From positions 9,008,274 to 9,072,273 of the forward strand of contig NC_033629.1 of the NCBI RefSeq assembly GCF_001540865.1: 64,000 nucleotides of DNA, read 5' to 3'. The position numbers were made by a program, and so were the translations under genes. Of the stretch, positions 22,775-32,960 are shown in pieces. The number at the start of each line of letters is the position of its first letter. Position 1 is the stretch's first letter. This DNA is from Ananas comosus. Taxonomy: Eukaryota; Streptophyta; Magnoliopsida; Poales; Bromeliaceae. Below the pieces are notes generated by a model, which was not told the DNA's origin, searched no databases, and saw only the letters and a program-made list of their open reading frames with translations.

Positions 22775-23010
22775 AAAGCTTATCACAACTCACACTACCG
22801 GCACAAAAAATTTTGTACGTCTAAATCATGATGAGGTATATATATTTTTTTGAAATACACAAGCTAAATATGTGTTATTTATTATATTATTACTGTTTAG
22901 CATAGTGCAGAAAGAGGAGTGAAAGAGCTTTCTAAAGTAGAACTTTTCATGTTAGTCCACACTAAAAAGAACAAAGAACCAATGAATAAAGTATCAAGTG
23001 ATCACATTTT
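22775..23010. other. Short AT-rich spacer
   Basis: No gene, terminal repeat or tandem repeat recognised. Confidence 0.4.
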
Positions 23011-23565
23011 GGGTATGTTTAGTTCGAAGTCGGAATCGAAATTAGAATCGAAATCGAAATAAGCTAGAATCGGAATCAGAATGACTCATTGCCTAATTCT
23101 GTTAGGTTCATCACCTGAATCGGAATTGGAATAAATCATTCCCATTGTCAGTGTTTGAATTCATAAATTTAATTTAAATTTTAAATAAAATTTGAATAAA
23201 ATTTTATATAAATTAAAATTTAATTTAATTTAAATTCATAGGTTAATTTGAAATACTTGATGAAATTTTAATTTTTAATTCAAATTCAAATTAAAATTTA
23301 AAATTATATATTTAATTTCTAAATTTAAACTTATAGTTTAATTAAAAAAATTGAAAAAATAAATTTAATCTGAATAAATATCCATTCTGTTCAGAGTCAA
23401 CTTCCAATTAGGAGGCCGAATTGGAAAAAAGGGTGATTGTGGGATTCCCACTACACTCGGGAATCAGAATCGGAATGGGACTCCTGCTTACCAAACACCG
23501 ATAAACGAATTTGTCCATTCCGATTTCGATTCCAAGGTGAAAAAAAGAGCGAACCAAACACGCCC
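23011..23565. mobile_element. MITE with GGGYRTGTTTRGTT termini
   Basis: The left end GGGTATGTTTAGTTCG and the inverted right end (GAACCAAACACGCCC) are imperfect terminal inverted repeats. Both are followed by the subterminal phrase GGAATCGAAATYRGAATSG. The middle 200 bp is an A/T block of alternating AAATTT/GAATTC. The terminus resembles common plant PIF/Harbinger or hAT MITEs. Flanking bases (TTT/TAT) do not settle the class. Confidence 0.7.
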
Positions 23566-24424
23566 TATATAGATTGACAAATATTTATCATATTTTTATT
23601 TTCTAATATATTTTATTGTTAACTGTATTGTAATATAATGTCATTTGTAGAAATGGATAAGTGAGTTTCAAAATAAATTATTGGAAGATAACAAAGAAAA
23701 CCTAAGATATTTTTTTCCAAGTATTTGGAAAAGAGAAATATGGATGCATGGGTGGTTTGCCGTTTAGGGCCTGTTCCCTCTAAATTATTTAGACTAAAGC
23801 ATACTAATCAAACAAACTTACGGATGATTAGAGATGCTAGAATTGAAGCTAGAATTGAAGCTGATAAGAAAAATGATATGCTCAACAAGAAAATTCACAA
23901 CATGGAAGAAAAATATAAAAAATGATGAAAATTTTTTGACAATGAGGAAAACTATAAGAAAGTTATGGCCAGTATTTACTAGTATGCAGCAACTTAAGAC
24001 AAGTGAACCCCACTTGATGATCTACATACTTCACAATCCGACAATTGAAAGAAATGACATGTATTTTAAAATCAGTTATATATTTATATCTTTATTATCT
24101 TAATATTATGATAATAAATTTTTTTGCATATATAAAATTATGAAAATTAAGGTTCTCTCCAAAAAAAATTTAAAATAAGAAATTGAATTATCTTCTTCCA
24201 ATCATCATGTTCCACCACTTCATGTATATAAATGTATACAATATGATAAAATATATTTTTTTGCTTATATATCTATTCAAATTATTACTGTCGTTGAATA
24301 AAGATGTTTAAAAGTCGATATTTAAAAGTGGATTCTGTTTACAGGAATCTAAAGTGGATTCTGTGTACAAGAATCTAAAGTGGCGATCGTCTGTTTACAA
24401 GAATCTAAAGTGGATTCTGTGTCC
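23566..24424 (+). other. Decayed ORF remnant, no family assigned
   Basis: 23640-24060 shows charged, helical-looking frames (for example 23725-23925 with EARIEADKKNDMLNKKIHN). Frames switch near 23925 and stops are frequent. It may be a transposase coiled-coil remnant, but I cannot name it. 24320-24425 has a triplicated ~33 bp motif (TCTAAAGTGGATTCTGT). Confidence 0.3.
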
Positions 24425-26210
24425 AGATCTTTTCTCCGGTCTTGTTGCGGTTCAAATTTCGATAGATGCCACCTTATTCCTGCTTGTGGAGCCTCTGGTG
24501 GTTTAATTACTTGTTGAAATTCCAAATACTTCTTATGTAAGGAGGTAATAGTTCGTGAGTACTCGCTTACCCTTAATTTGAAGCATTTCGCCAGCGGAAA
24601 GAGCTTTTACATTTCAAATGTGTACGGGCCACCAACATGGGACGGAAAAGAAGAGTTTTGTGCGGAACTTCTCTCTCTCAGCGGGATTTGCTTCAGCAAC
24701 TGGGTCATTTGCGGGGATTTCAACCTCACCAGAAACCAAGCAGAACGAACTGGAAATCCGTGGAGTACTAGAGCGATGGACATGTTCTCAGACCTCATAT
24801 CGAATCTCGAACTCATCGATCTGCCCATCGCTAATCAAAAATTCACTTGGTCAATTATGCAACGTTCACCAACACTGGCCAAGTTAGATAGATTTCTTGT
24901 CTCGACGGAATGGGACCAAATCTTCCCGCACTGCAGGGTATCTGCGCTCCCTAGGATTACCTCCGATCACACCCCGTTACTTCTCTCTACAGGGACGACG
25001 CCAACTTTGCAGAGATTTCGGTTTGAGAAGGTCTGGCTTACTAAGGAGGACTTCTCCAACAAAGTACCAATCTGGTGGAACGAAGTCACCGATAAGAAGT
25101 CGGCTATACTCACTTTAACAGCAAAACTCAGACACTGCAGAACTAGGATGAAAGAATGGTGTAAGACGAATTTTTATAGTATATCCAACGCCATTAGGTG
25201 TCTTCAGGAGGAAATCCGAAGTATTGACCTATTGGAGGAACATAATATATTGACTCAGGAATTTCGGGATAAACGGGTCGACCTTAAATCACAACTTCAA
25301 CTCATCCTTATGGAGGAAGAAATTCTCTAGAAAACGAGAGTGAAACAGCACTGGCTTAAGGAAGGTGACAATAACAATAAATTCTTTCACGTGGTGGCCA
25401 ACGGTCGAAAGCGCAGTAATGCGATAGAGTCTATTGTAGACGCCATTGGAAGACAAATCAACAATGACGTTCAAATGAGATCCTATTTTTTTCATTCCTT
25501 TAAATGACTTTTTGGGAGGGTGGAAGAAGAGCCGTCATCTTTTGGAGATTGGAGCGACCTGTATCGGGCAGACTTCCTATCCGACCCGGACTCCCTTACT
25601 AGCCCCTTTACACTAGACGAAGTTAAGAAGGCCACATTCCAATTGGGGAGTGACAAGGCCCCCGGACTCGATGGATTTTCTCTTATATTTTTCAACATTT
25701 CTGGGAGACGGTTAAGGAGAATATTTTAAATATCTTCAGAGATCTCCAAGATAATGCTCTCGACACGACCCCAATAGACTATTCATACGTGTGTCTAATT
25801 CCTAAAAAGGAAGGAGCGAGTCAAGTTAATGACTTCCGACCGATTAGTCTCATTAATGGAATTCAAAAGATCATCTCTAAAGTGCTTGCAAACAGACTGG
25901 CGCCCATTTTACCGAAGACTATTGCTCCATCACAATCGGCCTTTCTGAAAGATCGACTACTAGCTGACTCTTTTGTCACTGCAAGTGAACTTCTCAACTG
26001 GTGCGCAAAATCCGATAAGGAGTGCGTTAGTATTAAGGTTGACTTCGAGAAAGCTTATGACAATGTTAGTTGGAATTTCCTGCAAAGCATACTGAGGTGG
26101 CTTGGGTTCAGCGACAAATGGTGGGCCTGGATCAAACAATGTATCGGTAACGCTAAACTCGCTATCTTAGTAAATGGCTCGTTGTTTTCCCGGAAAAAAA
26201 AAATGGTGTG
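24425..26210 (+). pseudogene. L1-type LINE ORF2, truncated at both ends
   Basis: The upstream piece GASGGLITCWN and the frame from 24578 (FYISNVYGPP, VICGDFNLTRNQ, TSDHTPLLL) are an apurinic-like endonuclease of plant L1 LINEs. Reverse transcriptase follows with DKAPGLDGFS (~25650), LIPKKEG...NDFRPISL (~25800) and IKVDFEKAYDNVSW (~26030), which carries the first catalytic aspartate. The element ends before the YADD box, so the active site is incomplete. Breaks: TAG at 25328, TGA at 25504 and a one-base deletion near 25690 shifting the frame. No poly(A) tail or target duplication is seen. Confidence 0.9.
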
Positions 26211-26680
26211 ATCGGAAAACCGAGAAAAATGTAAATAAATAAATAAGAATGGGGGAGTGGAGATTTATTAAGGGGTGCAGCTTTTTCTTCCCCTTTTTTT
26301 TTTTTTTACTTTTGACTACACATTTCTTAAAAGCAAGATAAGAAATATATAGCATAAAAATAACAATAACCAGAGATAAAAGAGTTCATGCTTTTCAGAT
26401 ACCCGCAGGTACCCGATTAATTGCGCCCTTTACACTAAGGCCACCTCCGATTAAGCTGGTCAAAATACCCTTTTCTAAATAATAATAATATATATATATA
26501 TATATATATTTTTTGGCTGGACCATACTAATAATAATAATAATAACAACAATAATAATAAGTGCCCATGAACTATATATATATATATATATATAGTTAAT
26601 AACTTAAAATATTTCTATATAACATACGTACATGTATATAATATACATGTATGTAATATATATATATATATATATATATA
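26211..26680. other. SSR-rich spacer
   Basis: It contains (TA)n at 26489-26508, 26574-26593 and 26657-26680, plus an AAT-rich tract at 26527-26560. No gene. Confidence 0.8.
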
Positions 26681-27215
26681 GAGTCCGGCTACTATGCTAT
26701 TGGTAGCACGAAGCGCTCCGTGCTACCAAGTTGTTTTCGATCATGCGGCTTCCAAATCGATGATCGGCTCCGTTAGACTTGATCTACACTATTGAAACTA
26801 TTTGGAAACTAAATTTCAGATTTTTTCGACATCATTTGACTAGTGATCAAAAGATTTCAAAATTGACAATTTTAATGGCCGATGTGGTGTGTTTGTGAGT
26901 TTAACGGTGTAAAACAATCCAAATGCGATGAAAATTTTATAGAAAATTCTTTTCACTATTTAGAGTAAGATCAGTATATTTGATCTTGAATTTAAAATTT
27001 TATCATCATTTTCATGAGATTTTTATTTTCAGCCGTTCAATTTTAAACTACTTGTTTGATAGGTAAATGGTATCGAAAAATTATAAATTTAATTTCCAAA
27101 ATACTTTTATAGTGTAATTAAGTCCAACGGAGCCGATCTGTCGATTGGAAGCCGCATATCGAAAACAACTTGGTAGCACGGAGCGCTCCGTGCTACCGAT
27201 AGTATAGTAGCCTAG

Positions 27216-27219
<4 letters not shown>
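26681..27219. mobile_element. Complete long-type MITE (~540 bp) between (TA)n arrays
   Basis: The left end GAGTCCGGCTACTATGCTAT and the inverted right end GAACTAGGCTACTATACTAT begin terminal inverted repeats of over 100 bp. Each terminus also folds on itself: GGTAGCACG (26702-26710) pairs with CGTGCTACC (26719-26727). The hairpin is followed by TTGTTTTCGAT and the core phrase GATCGGCTCCGTTAGACTTG. It is inserted in TA repeats, as expected for a TA target. Confidence 0.88.
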
Positions 27220-27253
<34 letters not shown>

Positions 27254-28298
27254 GCTACATTAGCTGCAACTATCTAATATTATGAAAAATGATTAAAAAA
27301 ATACTGTGTGTACTTAATAGTCTCCCCTTCTGTTTTTTTTTAATTATAAATAAGTTTCATTATTATTATTATTATTATTTTTTTGCTTAACATAAAATAT
27401 TATTAAAATAAAAGTTATGGGTACATTTTAAAGTAAGCAAAGGAAACAAGATAATCCACCCCTTTTCTTGTTTTTTGTTCTTTCTTGCTCCCAGACAAGA
27501 ATGTTATGGGTTCGGTTGTGGGTTCGGTCCTTGTCCTTGATGGTGTGGAGGCTCGGGCGACCAGCAGCAAACACGGTGAGTTTGGCCGGCGTCAACGATG
27601 GACACAACGGCAACAACGGGTCAGGTGGCGTTGGCGGCTTGAGCAGCGACGGTAGCGGTGGACTCAGCGGCTCGGTCGACGATGGCGGGGGCGCGGCTCG
27701 GACGGCGTCGGCGGGGTACGTGGCAGCATCGGCGGCGACGGTAGCAGTGGACTCAGCGGCTCGGTCGACGATGGCAGGGGGGCGCGGCTCGCACGGCGTC
27801 GGCGGGGCACGTGGCAGCATCGGCGGCGACGGCCGACGTGATGGATGCGGCGGCGGCGGCTCCCCTCCACTAACTATATGTTATTATTATTATTATTATT
27901 ATTTTTTGCTCTTCTCTTCTTCTTCTTCTTCCCCTCTTTTTTTTCTTTTTTTAAAAAAAAAAAAAAAAAAGCAATGCAACTGGGAGTGTATTTGCACTGG
28001 GTGTCCGTCCTCTCCCCTCGCACTACTTCCCCCTCACTATTTATAGAGCTTGGAGGGGTGGGTTTGCTCTGGAAGTGATGAGAAAGAGAGAGAAAGAGAG
28101 AGACAGAAAGAGACTAAAAGGAAGAGGGAGGAGAGAAGGAGAGAGAAAGACAGAAAGAAAGAGAGAGAGAGAGAGAGAGAGTAAGAAAGAGAGAGAAAGA
28201 GAGAGAGAGTAAGAAAGAGAGAGGAAGAAAGAGAGAGAGAGAGAGTAAGAGAGAAAGAGTCAGATTTTTCTCTCTCTCCCCAATTCTTTTCTCTTTTC

Positions 28299-28339
<41 letters not shown>
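27220..28339. repeat. SSRs and a duplicated GC-rich block
   Basis: (TA)n at 27222-27249 and (ATT)n at 27357-27381. 27590-27850 is a GC-rich insert holding two ~90 bp copies (about 27643-27735 and 27736-27827) with GGACTCAGCGGCTCGGTCGA and GTGGCAGCATCGGCGGCGAC in each. Several overlapping frames are open in it, so no single coding frame is supported. 28080-28260 is a (GA)-rich microsatellite and 28302-28338 is (TA)n. Confidence 0.75.
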
Positions 28340-28342
<3 letters not shown>

Positions 28343-28523
28343 TTGAGCTAGAATACTCTCGATAGTAAACGGAGCGTTTTACTATCGAGTTGTTTTCGAT
28401 GATAGAGCTTCCAAATTGACGATCGGCTCCGTTAAATATGATCTAAACTATTTAAACTACCTAGAAATCAAATTTCACGCACTTTCGATATTGTTCTTTT
28501 ATCCATCTAGTGAAATATATATT
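28340..28523 (+). mobile_element. Left end of a long-type MITE, truncated
   Basis: It begins GAGTTGAGCTAGAATACTCT, has the terminal hairpin GATAGTAAA/TTTTACTATC (28361-28386), then TTGTTTTCGATGATAGAGCT and GATCGGCTCCGTTAAATATG. The match ends about 28520 and no right terminus follows. Confidence 0.8.
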
Positions 28524-29411
28524 ATATATATTAGGTAGTCCAGATTTGGATCAAAACTAGCCTAAGTTTCAGGAGTATAACCCAGCATTGCGAATAAGGA
28601 TCACAGTTGCATAATGCTGGAATGAAAAAGGGTGGAGATGGCGCTTCATAACTACAGGCCATAGCTACATCGAATATCAATAGTCGCCATCAGATTAGTT
28701 TTGATCAAAAACCTACTTGCCCTTTTAGCCAACTGACACACCGGATATACTAAACTGGCGTTGGACCGTGCAACCAAATTTTACCGTTAAGTCCCTTATG
28801 AATTCATCACCGACGCAGGTCAGGGAGCCCAATGTATGAGCATCTTTGGAGGTTAAAATTCCGGTCAAAATCAAAAGTCTTTATTTGGATTCTGCTGCGC
28901 AAGAGACTGCTAACACAGACAGAATGATCTGCAGAGGATGCCTGGTGGATCAATTTTGCATTTTGTGTGTTTCTTTCCAGAAACCTACGACCACTGTTTC
29001 GGGACTGTATCTTGGTTAGATACATCTGTATTTGTGCGAAGTTCAGATGCAAGCGAATCGGATGCCGGGGATGTACGGAGGCTATGGACAGATACATCTA
29101 ACATACCCAATGCCGCCACGAGATGAAATGTTTATAACCCGTTTGCGGCAATCTGGTGGGTCGTCTGGACTGAGGCAACAACACTATCTTCTGCGAGGTG
29201 CTTTCCAATGCTACCCGGGCTCTTGAACGTGTCGGTTCTTTGACCAATGCCTGGAACGGAGCCCTTGCCCTTGTTGTCCTTCTTTCATGCTCGGTCCCAC
29301 TTCTTCATTTTCGTTATCCACCCCGCTGTTGGGTAAAATTTTAAGCTAGCCCATAAAAAATGACAAAAGAAAAATATATATAAAAGAGATATTTTAAGCC
29401 AGTTTCAAGTC

Positions 29412-29454
<43 letters not shown>

Positions 29455-29665
29455 GAGAAGCATTTTTTAGTCTTGAAAAGTAAAAGATATTTTATTGGGT
29501 TATGATTTAGATTCGTGCATACTGCATAGTAGAGTGGAAAAGGCCTCCTATTCGGGCAAATTTTTACCAACATTCAATGTTGAGGCCTGATAAGAAAGAG
29601 AGAGAAAAAGATAAAAAAAAAAAAAATTCCTTGCAACTTCCCACTACTCAAGTCTATGTAGCAAA
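28524..29665. other. Low-copy interval, no gene assigned
   Basis: Composition is balanced and not repeat-like. A TGTGTTTCTTTCCAG acceptor-like site near 28980 precedes a frame at 29032-29226 (QMQANRMPGMYGGYGQ) that has an exon-like look but no recognised family. (TA)n lies at 29416-29446. I cannot support a gene model. Confidence 0.4.
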
Positions 29666-29670
29666 CTTTC

Positions 29671-31932
29671 TGATGCAGAAGCAGTAGTAGTCAGAATAGA
29701 CTAGAACCTATGTTGACGAATTAAACTGTTTTAGTTCATCTAAGTTGTTAGAAAAATTATTAATTTGGTAGAAATTTTATATAAAAGTTATTAATTTTAT
29801 TGTTAAAATTTTATCTAAAAGTTGTTAGAAAAGTTAATAATTTGGTAGAGATTTTATTGTTAGAATTTTTATTTTGAGCTTATTACTGTCAGGAAAAGCA
29901 CTTTAAATATTCTCTACATTGGACGATAAAGAATTAATAAAAAAATTTTTATTTTTTAAAATGAGATGTGTTCTTTAATTTTTTCTTCGCGAATGCGTCG
30001 TTTTGGAGTGAGTCCAGTTCCGAAGTGAGTTCGGTTCAGGAGTGAATCCTGATTATCTTTTCTATTTCTTTCTTTTTTTGAATTTTTCTATTTTCTTTAA
30101 TTTTTATTTTTTTAATTACGAAAATTTCCAAAAAAAATATTTCAAAAATTTTCAAATTTTCAAAACGCTTTCAAAATCATAAATTATTTTCTGGAGCCCT
30201 CTAAAAACATAGAACTCTATATCCCATCCTGCGTCAGATTTGGTATCAGAGCCTAGGCTATTTGACAGTTCTATTTCGTTAAAAGTTTTAGGCTTGGGAT
30301 GAAAACAACGTGGAAATTGAAAAAAAAAATTGAAAGAAAAGTGTGGAGAAAAAAAAATGGAGAGTGTGTAAAAGAAAAAAAAAGGAAAAAAAAATATTAT
30401 GGATGCAAAAGAATGTCTTAAAAAAGTTTTTCAAAAGTATGGTAGAATAAAAGGAATTCATATTGAGTCTTTAAAAGAAATATGCGAGATGACAGGAGTA
30501 GAGTTTGATGAATGGCTGTACGATCAGAGGTCATATTTTGAGATAAAAAGAAATGATATTCGGAAGGAAATACTAAATGACTTGAGATGGTAGTATGGAC
30601 AAAGGCAAATATCGCATCTTGAGTTTAACATAATATTTTTGGAGGAAGAAGAAAGAAGGTTGAAAGATATTGAAAATGGTGCTAAAATTACTGAAGATGG
30701 TTTTCGATGGATGGGTAATGTCAGAGATGATTATCGATGGATCCAACTAAAAGTTCAACTGGAAACCCTAGTTGCTTAACAGAGAGTACCGAGTACACAA
30801 CCTATAGCATAGTTGGAAGTCGACAATTCTGATCCAGTTTCATCCACACCATCCGATAGCCAAGAAATTCCAGATGTGGTTGAGCCCGAGTTAGATTTAG
30901 AAAATCCAGAGTTGATTCATGAAGATAAGGTAAATCAGTGTGTTGAGGAGGTAAGATTACAGATCGAGTTACTCGTACTGCTCCAGCAATATGAGTCCAC
31001 TGTATTAGAGCTTCAGATTTCATCGAAAGCATATTTCTTATTGGTATCAAACCTTACGAAATCTCATGAACTTGTCAGTTGTTCTTCCTACTTCAATACC
31101 AAACCGGAAGCTCAGATGATACAAGTGGCTCGACATGCAGGCATTGGGCTGCATCACTTTATTCTACACACTTGGTTGTTTCTTATATATCCTCCTTACA
31201 AATCTAACTAATCTCGAGGACGGGATCCTGTGCAGCGGAAGCGAATGATGCAGAACAGACTTGAACCTATGTTGATCGGATTAAACCGATTTAGTTCATC
31301 AAATTGTTAGGAAAGCTGTTAATTTGGTAGAGATTTATATAAAAGTTGGAGATTTTATTGTTAGAATTTTTGTTTTGAGCTTATCACTGTCGGAAAAAAC
31401 TTTTTAAATATTCTCTACATTGGACGATAAAGAATTAATGAAGAAGAATGTTATTTTTTAAAATGAGATGTGGTCTCTAATTTTCGTTCGTATTTATGTG
31501 TCGACCGGAGCAAGTCCGTAAGGAGCGAGTCCCTTATCTTTATCCTTTCGTTTTGCAATTTCTCCTCCGACTTGAAACCCAGCACCATTAATACGCCTGC
31601 TGCCAGCACATCACCGCCATCTGCTGCCAGCGTCATCAACACCACCTATTGCCGTCAATTGATGCATCTGCTGCCAGCACCTTTGACAATGCCTGCTGAT
31701 AGTAGCACCGGCTCCATCCGCACTTCCTTCATCTCCCATTATTATTGTCATCGCTAAGTGTGTCCACCGTCGTTATCTTCTACCTTTTATTTAATTTTTA
31801 TTTTTTTTAATTACGATTTTTTTAAAGCATTTTAAAACTTTCAAAATTTTAAAACGTTTTCAAAATCATAAATTATATTTTAGAACCGTCTAAGAATGTA
31901 GGACCTACATCCCATCCTGCGTACCTGCGTCA
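29671..31932 (+). mobile_element. Non-autonomous LTR retrotransposon (2.26 kb)
   Basis: LTRs run 29671-30236 and 31246-31932; both begin TGATGCAGAA and end TGCGTCA. CTTTC flanks both sides (29666-29670 and 31933-31937), a perfect 5 bp target duplication. The PBS TGGTATCAGAGCC (30241-30253) follows the 5' LTR. The 1 kb internal region encodes no protease, RT or integrase, only one decayed ORF. The 3' LTR is longer because of a ~190 bp pyrimidine-rich segment (about 31560-31760) absent from the 5' LTR. Mobilisation would need proteins from another element. Confidence 0.85.
30399..31211 (+). pseudogene. Decayed ORF of the non-autonomous LTR element
   Basis: A single reading frame runs about 270 codons from the ATG at 30399, interrupted by TAG at 30591, TAA near 30777 and TAG near 30808. 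The first part is basic and helical (MDAKECLKKVFQKYGRIKG), the middle is acidic (EIPDVVEPELDLENPELIHE) and the end has hydrophobic stretches. It sits where gag would be, so it may be a gag-like protein, but I see no zinc knuckle and do not recognise the family. Confidence 0.55.
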
Positions 31933-31984
31933 CTTTCCATTACTCCATCTACAACTACCCACTCCAGCACACCTCCTCAAAAGG

Positions 31985-32180
31985 AAAAATTCTAGAATGC
32001 AACGGGTATATTGGTGACGTGGTGTACCAAACCAATCAAATGTCTCTTTTTAAAAGTATACGTCCCATCAGGATTGCAAAAAATATTTTTATTATACTTT
32101 TGTTTGAAAAGAAGGAATGTGATTGGCTTGTTATTGATGACGTGGTGCAAGTGTGATAGTGTAGAATACCTCCCTCAAAA
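31985..32180. mobile_element. Small foldback MITE (~195 bp)
   Basis: The left arm (ATTGGTGACGTGGTG, AACCAATCAAATG, AAAAGTATA) is repeated inverted in the right arm (ATGACGTGGTGCA read back, TGATTGGCTTG, TATACTTTTG). The arms cover ~60-80 bp each around a short centre near 32085. Confidence 0.5.
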
Positions 32181-32960
32181 GGACGTGCTCGTATCTTTGG
32201 AAATAGTGCATCTATAAATTTGATATTTTTTGCTCATTAGGAAGGGGGATGAAGCCCAACATCCATTTCCAACTAGATTAATTACACAAGGCACAACAGT
32301 CCTCCATAATTAGATGTTGGATAAGACCCAGTAACAGAGCCCGAACCGCACCGCCTGCGGCTTTCCATCCTGACGTTGCCGCAACAACTCTAATGCCGGC
32401 GTCGCTGCGCCTCAACTTACATGCTGTTGCGGCCTTCACCAACGGCGATGCTCTTAACTCGTGTGCCGCCGCGGTTCGACTTCTACGTGTCCAACTCGCA
32501 TACCGCTGCAGACCAGCATCAACGCCTTCGACTCGCGCGCCGTCCCAAACTACCAGCGACGATGTGATTGAGGCCTCCTACTCTAATGCTGCCATGAAAT
32601 TAAGCTCGAGCATTGCCGCGGAGTGCAACTTTGGCATGCCCATGGCCTTCAAGACCGACACAACCGTGGGCTATATAACTTTGGTGCGCCTACGACCACT
32701 GCATCGAACAGAGTCACGACCTCCAATTTAGCTGACATTACGGGTCCCAACCTGATGTAGAAGTTACCTCTAGTTGAGGCGTCACCAAAGTTGCAATCTC
32801 TAACACTATGTGTCAGATCTATCGCATGTTTGACGTAATGCCCAAGACAAATCTTTGCCTGGGTATCTACGGGCGCACCATCGACAATCATGGAGGAGCA
32901 CCGAAACTATCAATCTTCTGCTTTGGCGCTTAGCCGTCAACAGAAGAGAAGACCCAGCAA
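32181..32960. other. GC-rich interval of unknown origin
   Basis: 32330-32740 is GC-richer than its surroundings and holds an open frame at 32393-32731 (LNLHAVAAFTNGDALN and on) with no recognised domain. It directly precedes a minus-strand LTR end and could be internal sequence of that element, but no PBS is clear. No gene is supported. Confidence 0.35.

Noticed and set aside
27428..28046. 192-aa plus-strand and 130-aa minus-strand frames
   Set aside because: Glycine/serine- or proline/alanine-rich translations of a duplicated GC block ending in SSRs; no start context or domain.
28037..28300. 87-aa Ser/Leu-rich minus-strand frame
   Set aside because: A plain translation of the (GA)n microsatellite.
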